A stretch of DNA of 6,386 nucleotides, from positions 1-6,386 of the forward strand of contig SLLK01000368.1 of NCBI GenBank assembly GCA_007134115.1. Direction: 5' to 3'. Origin of the DNA: Gammaproteobacteria bacterium (GTDB taxonomy: Bacteria > Pseudomonadota > Gammaproteobacteria > UBA5335 > SLRW01). The notes beneath the pieces are model-generated. The model was not told the origin of the DNA, did no database searches, and saw only the letters and a program-made list of their open reading frames with translations. Positions 1 to 6,284 of this stretch are shown here, piece by piece (the first letter of the stretch is position 1; every line of letters begins with the position of its first letter). The position numbers were made by a program, and so were the translations under genes.

Positions 1-568
1 ATGCAACTACACCTGTCGTCCGCCGTTTGGCTGCTTGGGCGAGATCTACCGACATGCCGATCATCACCGGTCCCGCTACTAACGCATACAGGCCCAGCGC
101 CCAAACAATAGCCAACCCGCCTCCTGCCGGTAACAGCAGAACCACCACGCCCATCGCTATCGCAAACGCACCGAGCATACCGTAAAACACCCGGTGCCTG
201 GCCACACGTTTTCTGAAAAACAACTGCAAAATTTCGAACGCACCCCGCCCAATCAACGCCAGCCCGAGCACCAAAACAAAGGTGCGCAACCCCATATCCG
301 GGCGCCACAACAAAACCGCGCCGGCAGCAATCTGCAATATACCCAGCAGCAACAGCAACTTCGTCCGCTGGTCACGCTGATGGCGCCAGATCCCCATGAT
401 AAACAGCACGAAACCGTCCAGCAGCAAAAACGCCGTAAACAGATATATAAGCGCTTCGAGTGTCAAACCCGGCCAGCCAACTGCGGCCACCCCGAACAAA
501 ACAACGCCCGCGCCCTGCACTTTCAGAGCCAAACTTTCGGATTGTGCCAATGTCTTATTTGTAGCCAT
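1..568 (-). CDS. HdeD/DUF308-family multi-span membrane protein (C-terminus cut by window edge)
   Basis: The minus-strand frame is open from an ATG at 568 to the window edge, giving 189 complete codons starting MATNKTLAQSE. It shows three similar hydrophobic units, about residues 18-60, 70-117 and 126-175. Each is a helix pair linked by a short turn with Pro or Gly, predicting six membrane spans. This threefold layout, with turns such as WPG, RPDMG and LPAGGG, is that of the HdeD/DUF308 family. E. coli HdeD is an inner-membrane acid-resistance protein, but most family members have no known role. The family is about 190 residues long, so little is probably missing. A second in-frame ATG at 574 would add two residues; neither start has a Shine-Dalgarno sequence. 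The gene has its own promoter just downstream of RNase J, so it need not belong to that operon. The family call rests on topology and pattern, not on a search. Confidence 0.75.
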   Translation of the reverse strand, partial: MATNKTLAQSESLALKVQGAGVVLFGVAAVGWPGLTLEALIYLFTAFLLLDGFVLFIMGIWRHQRDQRTKLLLLLGILQIAAGAVLLWRPDMGLRTFVLVLGLALIGRGAFEILQLFFRKRVARHRVFYGMLGAFAIAMGVVVLLLPAGGGLAIVWALGLYALVAGPVMIGMSVDLAQAAKRRTTGVVA

Positions 569-601
569 GTACATCCAAGCCCGCTTGTAACGAGTACTTT
601 C

Positions 602-630
602 ACTATATAAAACCGTTCATGCTTTGGCAA
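602..630 (-). promoter_or_regulatory. Sigma70-type promoter of the HdeD-family gene
   Basis: On the minus strand a -35 box TTGCCA (625-630) and a -10 box TATAGT (602-607) are separated by exactly 17 bp. Transcription should start near 595, leaving a leader of about 20-27 nt before the ATG at 568 or 574. The promoter lies entirely between the RNase J stop and the next gene. Each box differs from consensus (TTGACA, TATAAT) at one position. It has not been tested experimentally. Confidence 0.6.
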
Positions 631-637
631 ACCGTGA

Positions 638-663
638 GCTGCATGCCCTGCAGCGCGCGCTGC
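638..663 (-). other. Overlapping GC-rich inverted repeats after the RNase J stop
   Basis: Just after the RNase J stop codon lies a perfect 14-bp palindrome, GCAGCGCGCGCTGC (650-663). It overlaps a second hairpin, GCTGCA/TGCAGC with a 5-nt loop (638-654). The two are mutually exclusive because they share 650-654. On the minus strand neither is followed by a T-run, so this is not a convincing intrinsic terminator. It may instead protect the 3' end of the long operon mRNA, or it may be chance in GC-rich sequence. Confidence 0.35.
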
Positions 664-665
664 GC

Positions 666-2801
666 CTAGTCGATACGCGCATCTTGGCCAAGCAGCCGCT
701 CGCGCATGCGCTGGAAGCGCTTTTGCTGCTCAGCGGCAATTTGCTCGGGAGATTTTCCGTCCTTGTCGTCCTTGTCGTTCTTGCCGTTACCGGCGTGCAC
801 TGTCTTGGTCTCGCCCTTGGCACCAATGATATTAACAACCGGTATGACTATCGGGCTACGTTGTGTCTGTTCGAACAAGTAGTGCGTAATGTGGTCTTTC
901 AGCTCCTGCTTGAACCGGTCCAAATCGACACGCTTGAAGCGCTGGGATACGGCACGCTTGAGTTCGGCGCGGAGCCCGTTCATCAGCTCTTCGTTGTCAC
1001 GCATGTAGATAAAGCCGCGGCTGATAATATCCGGGCTGGTGAGCAATACGCCGTTCTTCTTGTCGACAGTTAACACCACCGCAACTAAGCCCTCCTCGCT
1101 GAGCAGCACGCGGTCTTTGACCACCACGTTATTCACGATAGCACCAGTCTGGTCGACAAGGATAGTACCGTGCGGCACTTCGCCGGATTGTTCCATTTTG
1201 TCGGGGGTGAATGCCACCACCTGGCCATTGTCCACGTTGACACAGTTGCCGCGCGGTACGCCTTGGCGGATCGCTTCCTCGATGTGGTATTTCTTGGAGC
1301 GGAACGGGCCGTATATAGGCATGAAGAACTTGGGCTTGGTCATGGCGATCATTTCGCCATACTCCTCGAGGCTGGCGTGGCCAGACACGTGCAACGGGCC
1401 GCAGCCATCTACGTCGCGCGTGGCGTGGCGGTAGACGTGCACGTTTTTCTTCATAAGGTCGTCAACCATGTCGCCGATCAGCTTGTCATTGCCGCTTTCG
1501 GGGATCGGGGTACTGGAAAGAATAACGGTGTCCTGCTCCTTGAGCTTGATGTGCTTGTGGTCGCCAGTAGCCATACGCTGCAGCGCGGAGCTGGGCTCGC
1601 CCTGCGAGCCAGTACATACCACCACGACTTCTTCGTCGCGCATATTCGGCACGTTGGCGATGGGCACGAACGTACCCTTGGGTATGCGGATCATGCCGAG
1701 CTTCACTGCCACTTCGAGCGTGCTCATCATGCTGCGCCCGTCCATGGCAATCTTGCGGCCATGCTGGGTCGCGGCATTAACCAGCATCTGAATGCGATTG
1801 ATGTTACTGGAGAACACGGCCACAAACACGCGGCCGGGGGCTTTTTCGAACAGGTCAATAAACGTCGGCTCAATGGTGCTTTCGCTCGGTGTGCGACCGG
1901 GGCGTTCACTGGTGGTGCTGTCGCTCATCAGCAGCAGCACACCTTCACGGCCGAGCTCTTTCAGGCGCTCGGTGTCAGAGCGTTCGTGGTCGAGCGGATT
2001 GGGGTCCAGCCGGAAATCGCCGGTGTTTATAATCCGCCCCACCGGTGTATCCAGCACCACGCAGGTGCTGCCCGGGATGGAGTGCGTAATACGCACCAAC
2101 TCCACAAAGAACGGGCCGATCTTGAGCCGCTCGTGTGTCTCTTCGTTCATGGTAACGGTCTTGAGCTCAAAGCCTTCGGGCATCGACACGCCGAAGTTTT
2201 CGAAAATCTTCTCCACCATGCCAATGGTAAAACGCGAGCCATAAATCGGCGCCGGAAACTTCGGCACGATATGCGGCAACCCGCCGATGTGGTCCAAGTG
2301 GCCGTGCGTAATAATGTACGCGCGCAGCTTGTGTTTGATGCTTTCCATATACGTCGTGTCGGCTATTCCGTAATTGATACCGGGCAGATCGACACTCAGG
2401 TCGTGTCCGCAATCCATAACTACCGCGTCGTCTTGATACTCCACCAGTAGCATATTTTTGGAGCCACCACCATCCATGCCGCCCAGCCCCACCACTTTGA
2501 GCCGGGGGCGCTCGTCAATCACATTGGCGCGCTTACCACGGGCAGCCGCTTGAGCGGTCGGCGCAGCGGCGGCGTACTGATTGGCGATTTTGGCGGCATC
2601 GGCTTGCGTACGCTTCTGGGCGCGCACCGCAGCACCGCGCGAGATAGCTGCGCCGCTCACGCCAAACGATAAACTCTCACCTTTGTCCTGGCCTTTCTTG
2701 CCCTGGTCTTTCTTCCGGCTCGTTTTTGCGCCGTTCTGGTCTGAACGCTGCTGTTTGCCGGGTTTCTTTCGCTGGTTTTGTTGTTGGTTACTGTTACTCA
2801 T
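666..2801 (-). CDS. rnj: Ribonuclease J (metallo-beta-lactamase/beta-CASP exo- and endonuclease)
   Basis: 711 residues. RNase J degrades and matures RNA by 5'-to-3' exonuclease and endonuclease activity in the cytoplasm. Residues 1-96 are a low-complexity extension, first rich in Q, N, K and R, then in Ala. The metallo-beta-lactamase core follows with HGHLDH (166-171), H240 and D262 as metal ligands. Beta-CASP marks include SSNINRIQ (331-338), GRSM (355-358), CTGSQGEP (396-403) and HVSGH (471-475). Next comes the C-terminal domain (about 560-660) and a Lys/Asp-rich tail. Members are usually about 550-600 residues, so the excess is mainly at the ends. The odd point is Y497 in MPIYG, where B. 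subtilis RNase J1 has the zinc ligand H390. The ATG has an AAAGGA ribosome site 8 nt upstream. The gene lies 37 nt after the glycosylase and is probably last in the rpsO-pnp operon. Confidence 0.95.
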   Translation of the reverse strand: MSNSNQQQNQRKKPGKQQRSDQNGAKTSRKKDQGKKGQDKGESLSFGVSGAAISRGAAVRAQKRTQADAAKIANQYAAAAPTAQAAARGKRANVIDERPRLKVVGLGGMDGGGSKNMLLVEYQDDAVVMDCGHDLSVDLPGINYGIADTTYMESIKHKLRAYIITHGHLDHIGGLPHIVPKFPAPIYGSRFTIGMVEKIFENFGVSMPEGFELKTVTMNEETHERLKIGPFFVELVRITHSIPGSTCVVLDTPVGRIINTGDFRLDPNPLDHERSDTERLKELGREGVLLLMSDSTTSERPGRTPSESTIEPTFIDLFEKAPGRVFVAVFSSNINRIQMLVNAATQHGRKIAMDGRSMMSTLEVAVKLGMIRIPKGTFVPIANVPNMRDEEVVVVCTGSQGEPSSALQRMATGDHKHIKLKEQDTVILSSTPIPESGNDKLIGDMVDDLMKKNVHVYRHATRDVDGCGPLHVSGHASLEEYGEMIAMTKPKFFMPIYGPFRSKKYHIEEAIRQGVPRGNCVNVDNGQVVAFTPDKMEQSGEVPHGTILVDQTGAIVNNVVVKDRVLLSEEGLVAVVLTVDKKNGVLLTSPDIISRGFIYMRDNEELMNGLRAELKRAVSQRFKRVDLDRFKQELKDHITHYLFEQTQRSPIVIPVVNIIGAKGETKTVHAGNGKNDKDDKDGKSPEQIAAEQQKRFQRMRERLLGQDARID

Positions 2802-2809
2802 ACTGTGTT

Positions 2810-2815
2810 TCCTTT
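2810..2815 (-). promoter_or_regulatory. Strong ribosome binding site of RNase J
   Basis: AAAGGA on the minus strand ends 8 nt before the ATG at 2801. This fixes the start of RNase J and shows that its low-complexity N-terminal extension is really translated. It is the clearest Shine-Dalgarno sequence in the operon; rpsO and the glycosylase have none. Confidence 0.75.
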
Positions 2816-2838
2816 CGTTGTCAGTTGTTTGTACTTGC

Positions 2839-3405
2839 TTATTTCTTGTCCTTTATACATGTGGGAATCATGGCAAAATCATCGATAATGGTTTGGCGGA
2901 GCTTCCTGTTATACAACGCCGCTGCCGGATGATACAACGGCAGGAGCGTCCTGCCCTGCCAAGTTTGCGGCTGCCCGTGCGCGGTACTGATGCGCACGCC
3001 GGGCACAAAGCAGCTGGTTCCATGGTTGCCGAGCGTCACGATAAGCGCAGGCGCGATAACATCAAGCTGTGCGAACAGGTAGGGCATGAACGCGTCTTTC
3101 TCTTCAGAGCGCGGATCGCGGTTGTTGGGCGGCCGGTATTTCAAAATACTGGTAATGTATACGTCCTCGCGCGTGAGCCCCACGCCTTCCAATAGCTCGT
3201 CCAGGAACTTACCCGCTGCACCGATAAACGGGCGGCCATGCAGGTCCTCTTGCCTGCCGGGCGCTTCGCCAATGAATACGATGTCGGCATCCGGATTACC
3301 CTCTCCGAATACCAGGTGCGTGGCCGTCTTGGCCAAATCCGGGCAGACATTATTGGTAACAATGTCTGCCGCAATCTGCTCAAGCTGCTGCTGTTTCGTG
3401 CTCAT
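2839..3405 (-). CDS. Uracil-DNA glycosylase, family-4 type, lacking most Fe-S cysteines
   Basis: 188 residues from the ATG at 3405. Family-4 enzymes remove uracil from DNA as the first step of base excision repair. Visible motifs are FGEGNPDAD (33-41), active-site motif GEAPG (46-50), GRPFIG (57-62), KYRPPNNRDP (89-98), TLG (124-126) and the motif with the conserved His, HPAAAL (159-164). Thermus-type members bind a [4Fe-4S] cluster through four cysteines: a CxxC pair before FGEG, one in KCRPP and one about 15 residues later. Here only C21 lies near such a position; KCRPP has become KYRPP (Y90) and no cysteine lies at 100-110, so a normal cluster seems impossible. The frame extends to a GTG at 3453, but that would overlap the upstream gene. 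The ATG sits 10 nt after that gene's stop and needs no Shine-Dalgarno if translation is coupled. Confidence 0.88.
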   Translation of the reverse strand: MSTKQQQLEQIAADIVTNNVCPDLAKTATHLVFGEGNPDADIVFIGEAPGRQEDLHGRPFIGAAGKFLDELLEGVGLTREDVYITSILKYRPPNNRDPRSEEKDAFMPYLFAQLDVIAPALIVTLGNHGTSCFVPGVRISTAHGQPQTWQGRTLLPLYHPAAALYNRKLRQTIIDDFAMIPTCIKDKK

Positions 3406-3415
3406 AAGGTGCTGT

Positions 3416-3640
3416 TTACTTGCGCGATTGTTTGATAAGTGCCGCCGTTTCACGCGCAGCGATTATCAGTAGAACAAAAGTAATGGCCCAGTCCAACATG
3501 CTGCCGGTATCGATGGCCCACGAGACAAAAACGTAGGCCAACGCGAGCGAAGCAGCTATCAACAATATCCGTCCGCCCCGACTGGCGAAGAATGCGCCGA
3601 GGCGCATGCTCAAAGACCGCTTATTTGCCTTCTTTTCCAC
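3416..3640 (-). CDS. Small two-helix membrane protein, unknown function
   Basis: I do not recognise a family. From the GTG at 3640 it encodes 74 residues: a strongly basic N-terminus (1-24), a hydrophobic helix (about 25-43), a short acidic turn DTGSMLD (44-50), a second helix (about 51-69) and a basic tail. The positive-inside rule predicts a helical hairpin with both ends in the cytoplasm. The start overlaps the last 20 nt of pnp in another frame. A GGGAG sequence 7 nt before the GTG supports it. An ATG at 3607, 13 nt after the pnp stop, is the alternative and would give 63 residues. The stop lies 10 nt before the glycosylase ATG, so pnp, this gene and the glycosylase look translationally coupled. 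Overlap, clean topology and operon position argue that it is real. Confidence 0.7.
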   Translation of the reverse strand: MEKKANKRSLSMRLGAFFASRGGRILLIAASLALAYVFVSWAIDTGSMLDWAITFVLLIIAARETAALIKQSRK

Positions 3641-5768
3641 TTTCCCGCTCCCTGGCGGCTGCTTTCATGCTTAGCTGCAGACGTCCGCGTTCGTCAATTG
3701 CCACCAACTTGACGGTGACGCGGTCGCCCTCTTTTACGACATCACTTGGCTTGTTGACACGCTCCTCAGCCATCTCACTGACGTGCACCAGGCCGTCGCG
3801 GCCAGGCAAAATCTGCACAAATGCGCCGAAGTCCATCACGCTTACCACCGGTGCGTTCTCGTAGATAGCGCCTACTTCCGGCTCCGCAGTCAGGGTGTGT
3901 ATCCACTGCTTGGCGGCTTCGATACTTGCGCCATCGGGGCTGGCAATCATCACCGTGCCGTCGTCTTTGATGTCAATTTCGGCGCCGGTTTCGCCGGTAA
4001 TCTTCTGGATGGTTTCGCCGCCCTTGCCGATAACCTCGCGAATTTTATCAGGGTGAATCTGAATGGTCTCGACGCGCGGTGCATATGGACTCAGTTCAGC
4101 CTTGGGCTCGGGAATAACGCTCAGCATGTGCTCCAGGATGTGGGCGCGGCCTTGCTTGCCCTGCATAAGCGCTGCCTTGAGTGTCTCTACCGGCAGGCCG
4201 TGGACCTTCATGTCCATCTGCAGCGCAGTAATGCCCTTTTCGGTACCGGCTACCTTAAAGTCCATGTCACCGGCAAAGTCCTCGGCATCGGCGATGTCGC
4301 TGAGGATAATCGACTTGCCGTCGTCACCGACGATCAGCCCCATAGCGATTCCGCTTACTGGGCGCTTCAGCGGCACGCCTGCGTCCATCAGCGCCAAACA
4401 GCTGGCACAGGTCGCAGCCATACTGGTGCTGCCGTTTTGACTCATAATCTCAGTTACCGAGCGGATGGTGTACGGAAAGGTGTTCTCGTCCGGAAGCATC
4501 GGCAACAGCGCACGTTCAGCCAGGGCGCTGTGCCCGATTTCGCGCCGGCCGGGCGGGCCCAGGCGACGTACTTCACCCACGGTGTACGCGGGAGCGTTAT
4601 AGTGGTGCATGTAGCGCTTTTCTTCGTCACGCTCCATGGTGTCGATCATCTGCGCATAGCTCAGCGGAGCAAGCGTCACAATGTTCAACGCTTGCGTCAG
4701 GCCACGGGTAAACAGGCTGGAGCCGTGGGCACGCGGCAAGAAACCGATTTCACTAGAAAGCTGACGGACTTCGGTAAAGTCGCGGCCGTCCGGGCGGGCG
4801 CCGTCTTCGAGAATACCTTTGCGGACGTCTTTGTTAGCGGCGGCTGCGAAGGCGTCTTCGTACTCGCGCTTAACAGTATCGAATTCATCGCCGAGCTTGT
4901 CGGCAAAGTGCGCAAGCAGGCTCTCGCGCAGCTCGTGCATGCGCTCGTGGCGCTCCGGCAGAGGTGCGCGCAACTTGGCGCCCATTTTGCCGTCCAGGAA
5001 CGCATCGACTTCCTTCTGGATGTCTTCGTTCGGGAGTGACAGCTCATATTCCTGCGGAGCGGCACCAGCCTTTTCGACCAGCTCCTGCTGCAGGGCAATA
5101 GCCGGCTGGATAGTCTCATGCGCGTAGCTGAGCGCTTCGACAACCTGTTCTTCGCTTACTTCGTTGGCACCGGCTTCTACCATCATGATGGCATCTTTGG
5201 TGCCGGCAACCACGAGGTCGAACATGCCGCTGGCCAGCTCTTTGGCGCCCATAAAGGCCTGCGGCTTGCCGTCCTTGAAGCCGACGCGAACACCGGCAAC
5301 CGGGCCGTCAAACGGCGCACCGGTCAGCTGCAACGCGGCACTAACGGCGATCATGGCGATCATGTCCGGCCGGAACGTCGGGTCCATGCTCAGTACCGTA
5401 GCTACCCCCTGTACTTCGTGACGGTACCCCTTGGGCCACAAGGGACGAATCGGGCGGTCGATGAGGCGGCCGATAAGAATTGCTTCTTCGCTCGGGCGGC
5501 CTTCCCGCTTAATAAAGCGGCTGCCGCTGATCTTGCCGGCGGCGTAGAACTTCTCTTCGTAATCAATGCTCAGCGGAAAGTAGTCCATGTCGACCGGCTT
5601 ATTGCTAACCATAGCCGTTCCGAGCACCACGGTGTCGCCGTAGCGGGCAACCACGCTGGCGTTGGTGCGAAAACCGACACGGTTAACCTCCAATGTCAGC
5701 GGCCGGCCGCAAAACTCAGTTTCTACGCGGACAATGTCTTTGCCTAAGGGGTTGATAGTCTGGCCCAT
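3621..5768 (-). CDS. pnp: Polyribonucleotide nucleotidyltransferase (PNPase)
   Basis: 715 residues, the usual full length. PNPase is a trimeric 3'-to-5' phosphorolytic exoribonuclease that releases nucleoside diphosphates and can add tails in reverse; it acts in mRNA decay. Domain order is complete: first RNase PH domain (about 10-150, with FIKREGRPSE at 85-94 and RLIDRPIRPL at 101-110), helical linker (about 240-315), second RNase PH domain (about 320-545), KH domain with GKGG (581-584) and S1 domain (about 632-702). By alignment with the E. coli motif the catalytic residues are D497, D503 and K505 in EDFAGDMDFK; phosphate-binding SMAA is also present (449-452). The ATG follows a weak AAAGG placed 12 nt upstream. 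It lies 181 nt downstream of rpsO, the classical rpsO-pnp order, and its end overlaps the next gene. Confidence 0.97.
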   Translation of the reverse strand: MGQTINPLGKDIVRVETEFCGRPLTLEVNRVGFRTNASVVARYGDTVVLGTAMVSNKPVDMDYFPLSIDYEEKFYAAGKISGSRFIKREGRPSEEAILIGRLIDRPIRPLWPKGYRHEVQGVATVLSMDPTFRPDMIAMIAVSAALQLTGAPFDGPVAGVRVGFKDGKPQAFMGAKELASGMFDLVVAGTKDAIMMVEAGANEVSEEQVVEALSYAHETIQPAIALQQELVEKAGAAPQEYELSLPNEDIQKEVDAFLDGKMGAKLRAPLPERHERMHELRESLLAHFADKLGDEFDTVKREYEDAFAAAANKDVRKGILEDGARPDGRDFTEVRQLSSEIGFLPRAHGSSLFTRGLTQALNIVTLAPLSYAQMIDTMERDEEKRYMHHYNAPAYTVGEVRRLGPPGRREIGHSALAERALLPMLPDENTFPYTIRSVTEIMSQNGSTSMAATCASCLALMDAGVPLKRPVSGIAMGLIVGDDGKSIILSDIADAEDFAGDMDFKVAGTEKGITALQMDMKVHGLPVETLKAALMQGKQGRAHILEHMLSVIPEPKAELSPYAPRVETIQIHPDKIREVIGKGGETIQKITGETGAEIDIKDDGTVMIASPDGASIEAAKQWIHTLTAEPEVGAIYENAPVVSVMDFGAFVQILPGRDGLVHVSEMAEERVNKPSDVVKEGDRVTVKLVAIDERGRLQLSMKAAARERESGKEGK

Positions 5769-5949
5769 CTATTTATAAAACCTTTCTGCGAATACAGGTA
5801 GCGAACAGGGTGCAAATATATACACCTCTTGTGCCTGGCTAAAACTAGGTGATATATCTGGTCTCTGCCCGCTAAAACAACATCGCTTGTTCGTTAATGT
5901 GCACAAGCTTGCGGCCTCGATATTTCAAGAGGCCGTTATAGTCTATGCA
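5769..5949 (-). promoter_or_regulatory. rpsO-pnp intergenic region and pnp leader
   Basis: This 181-nt spacer holds no convincing gene. On the minus strand, in transcription order, it contains a 7-bp hairpin CGGCCTC/GAGGCCG with a 10-nt loop (5912-5935). Next is a 6-bp hairpin GCTTGT/ACAAGC (5885-5908), followed by the moderately T-rich GATGTTGTTTTA. Then comes a possible weak promoter, TTGTTT (5875-5880) with TATATC (5851-5856) at 18 bp, and an 11-bp AT/GC hairpin (5816-5857). A weak ribosome site AAAGG lies 12 nt before pnp. The first two hairpins may be an inefficient terminator or a processing barrier. E. coli rpsO-pnp likewise has a leaky terminator and RNase cleavage sites in this spacer. 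Confidence 0.45.
5816..5857 (-). promoter_or_regulatory. Hairpin in the pnp leader
   Basis: In the minus-strand RNA, AUAUAUCACCU (5857-5847) can pair with AGGUGUAUAUAU (5827-5816). This gives 11 base pairs with one bulged U (5822) and a 19-nt loop. It lies 48 nt before the pnp start. The E. coli pnp leader also carries a stem-loop, cut by RNase III and then attacked by PNPase itself for autoregulation; a similar use here is inference. If the weak promoter overlapping 5851-5880 is real, the stem would form only in transcripts read through from rpsO. Confidence 0.45.
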
Positions 5950-6216
5950 CTAGCGGCGAATACCCAGTTTTTTGATCAAATCAAGATATGCCTGGCTGTC
6001 GTGTGCAGCAATGTACTGCAGCAAACGCTTGCGCTTGCCAACCAGCTGGAGCAAGCCACGGCGGGCGGCGTAGTCGTGCTTGTTGGCCTTGAGGTGCTCG
6101 GTGAGCTCCTTGATGCGCTCGGTCATAATACCAGCCTGCACAGCAGCGCTGCCGGTGTCGGTCTTGTGCGCCTGCAAATTCTTGACGGTCGCTTGTTTCT
6201 TCTCACTTGTAATCAT
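5950..6216 (-). CDS. rpsO: 30S ribosomal protein S15
   Basis: 88 residues, matching the usual length of bacterial S15. S15 binds the central domain of 16S rRNA early in small-subunit assembly and contributes to bridges with the 50S subunit. Family marks are the N-terminal helix, TGSAAVQ (21-27), the region around HLKANKHDYAARRGLL (41-56) with the rRNA-binding His, Asp and Arg residues, and GKRKRLLQYI (60-69), ending KKLGIRR. The start is the ATG at 6216. No Shine-Dalgarno is present, and the promoter lies so close that the mRNA appears leaderless. It is the first gene of the run leading to pnp and RNase J. In E. coli S15 represses its own translation by binding its mRNA leader; here there is almost no leader to bind. 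Confidence 0.97.
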   Translation of the reverse strand: MITSEKKQATVKNLQAHKTDTGSAAVQAGIMTERIKELTEHLKANKHDYAARRGLLQLVGKRKRLLQYIAAHDSQAYLDLIKKLGIRR

Positions 6217-6224
6217 CTTGGGCT

Positions 6225-6253
6225 ATTCTAACAGATCAATTCTCATCTGACAA
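6225..6253 (-). promoter_or_regulatory. Sigma70-type promoter of the rpsO-pnp operon
   Basis: On the minus strand the -35 box TTGTCA (6248-6253) and the -10 box TAGAAT (6225-6230) are 17 bp apart, each with one mismatch to consensus. Only 8 nt separate the -10 box from the rpsO ATG at 6216. Transcription should therefore start within about 0-3 nt of the start codon, giving a leaderless mRNA. Confidence 0.65.
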
Positions 6254-6284
6254 GGTGTTTTTTATCGGTTCACTAAACTAAAAC

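Noticed and set aside
194..610. Plus-strand frame rich in Gln, Pro and Asn at the left edge
   Set aside because: The opposite strand in the same stretch encodes a coherent membrane protein with a good promoter; the plus frame reads like low-complexity noise.
1170..2450. Long plus-strand open frame of 426 codons opposite RNase J
   Set aside because: It lies antisense to a gene with full RNase J motifs, is rich in His, Val and Ala as expected from reverse-complemented GC-rich codons, and has no recognisable domain.
2852..2857. TATAAA as a -10 box of a separate rnj promoter
   Set aside because: It lies inside the end of the glycosylase gene and has no acceptable -35 at 16-18 bp; TTGCCA is present, but only 13 bp away.
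3403..3453. GTG start at 3453 for the glycosylase
   Set aside because: It would add 16 residues that overlap the upstream gene and lack family similarity; the ATG at 3405 fits the family N-terminus and the 10-nt spacing.
3783..5039. Long plus-strand open frame of 418 codons opposite pnp
   Set aside because: Antisense shadow of a complete PNPase; composition is typical of a reverse frame and no domain is seen.
5912..5935. Hairpin after rpsO as an intrinsic terminator
   Set aside because: The stem is good, but on the minus strand it is followed by CAAGCTTGTGC rather than a T-run; kept only as a possible processing or attenuating structure.
666..6216. Alternative genetic code (TGA as Gly, as in Gracilibacteria)
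   Set aside because: No gene here happens to stop with TGA, but all frames are complete and of family length with TAA or TAG and contain no in-frame TGA, so there is no sign of recoding.
5887..6231. Plus-strand frame of 114 codons over rpsO
   Set aside because: Antisense to S15, which matches its family over the whole length.
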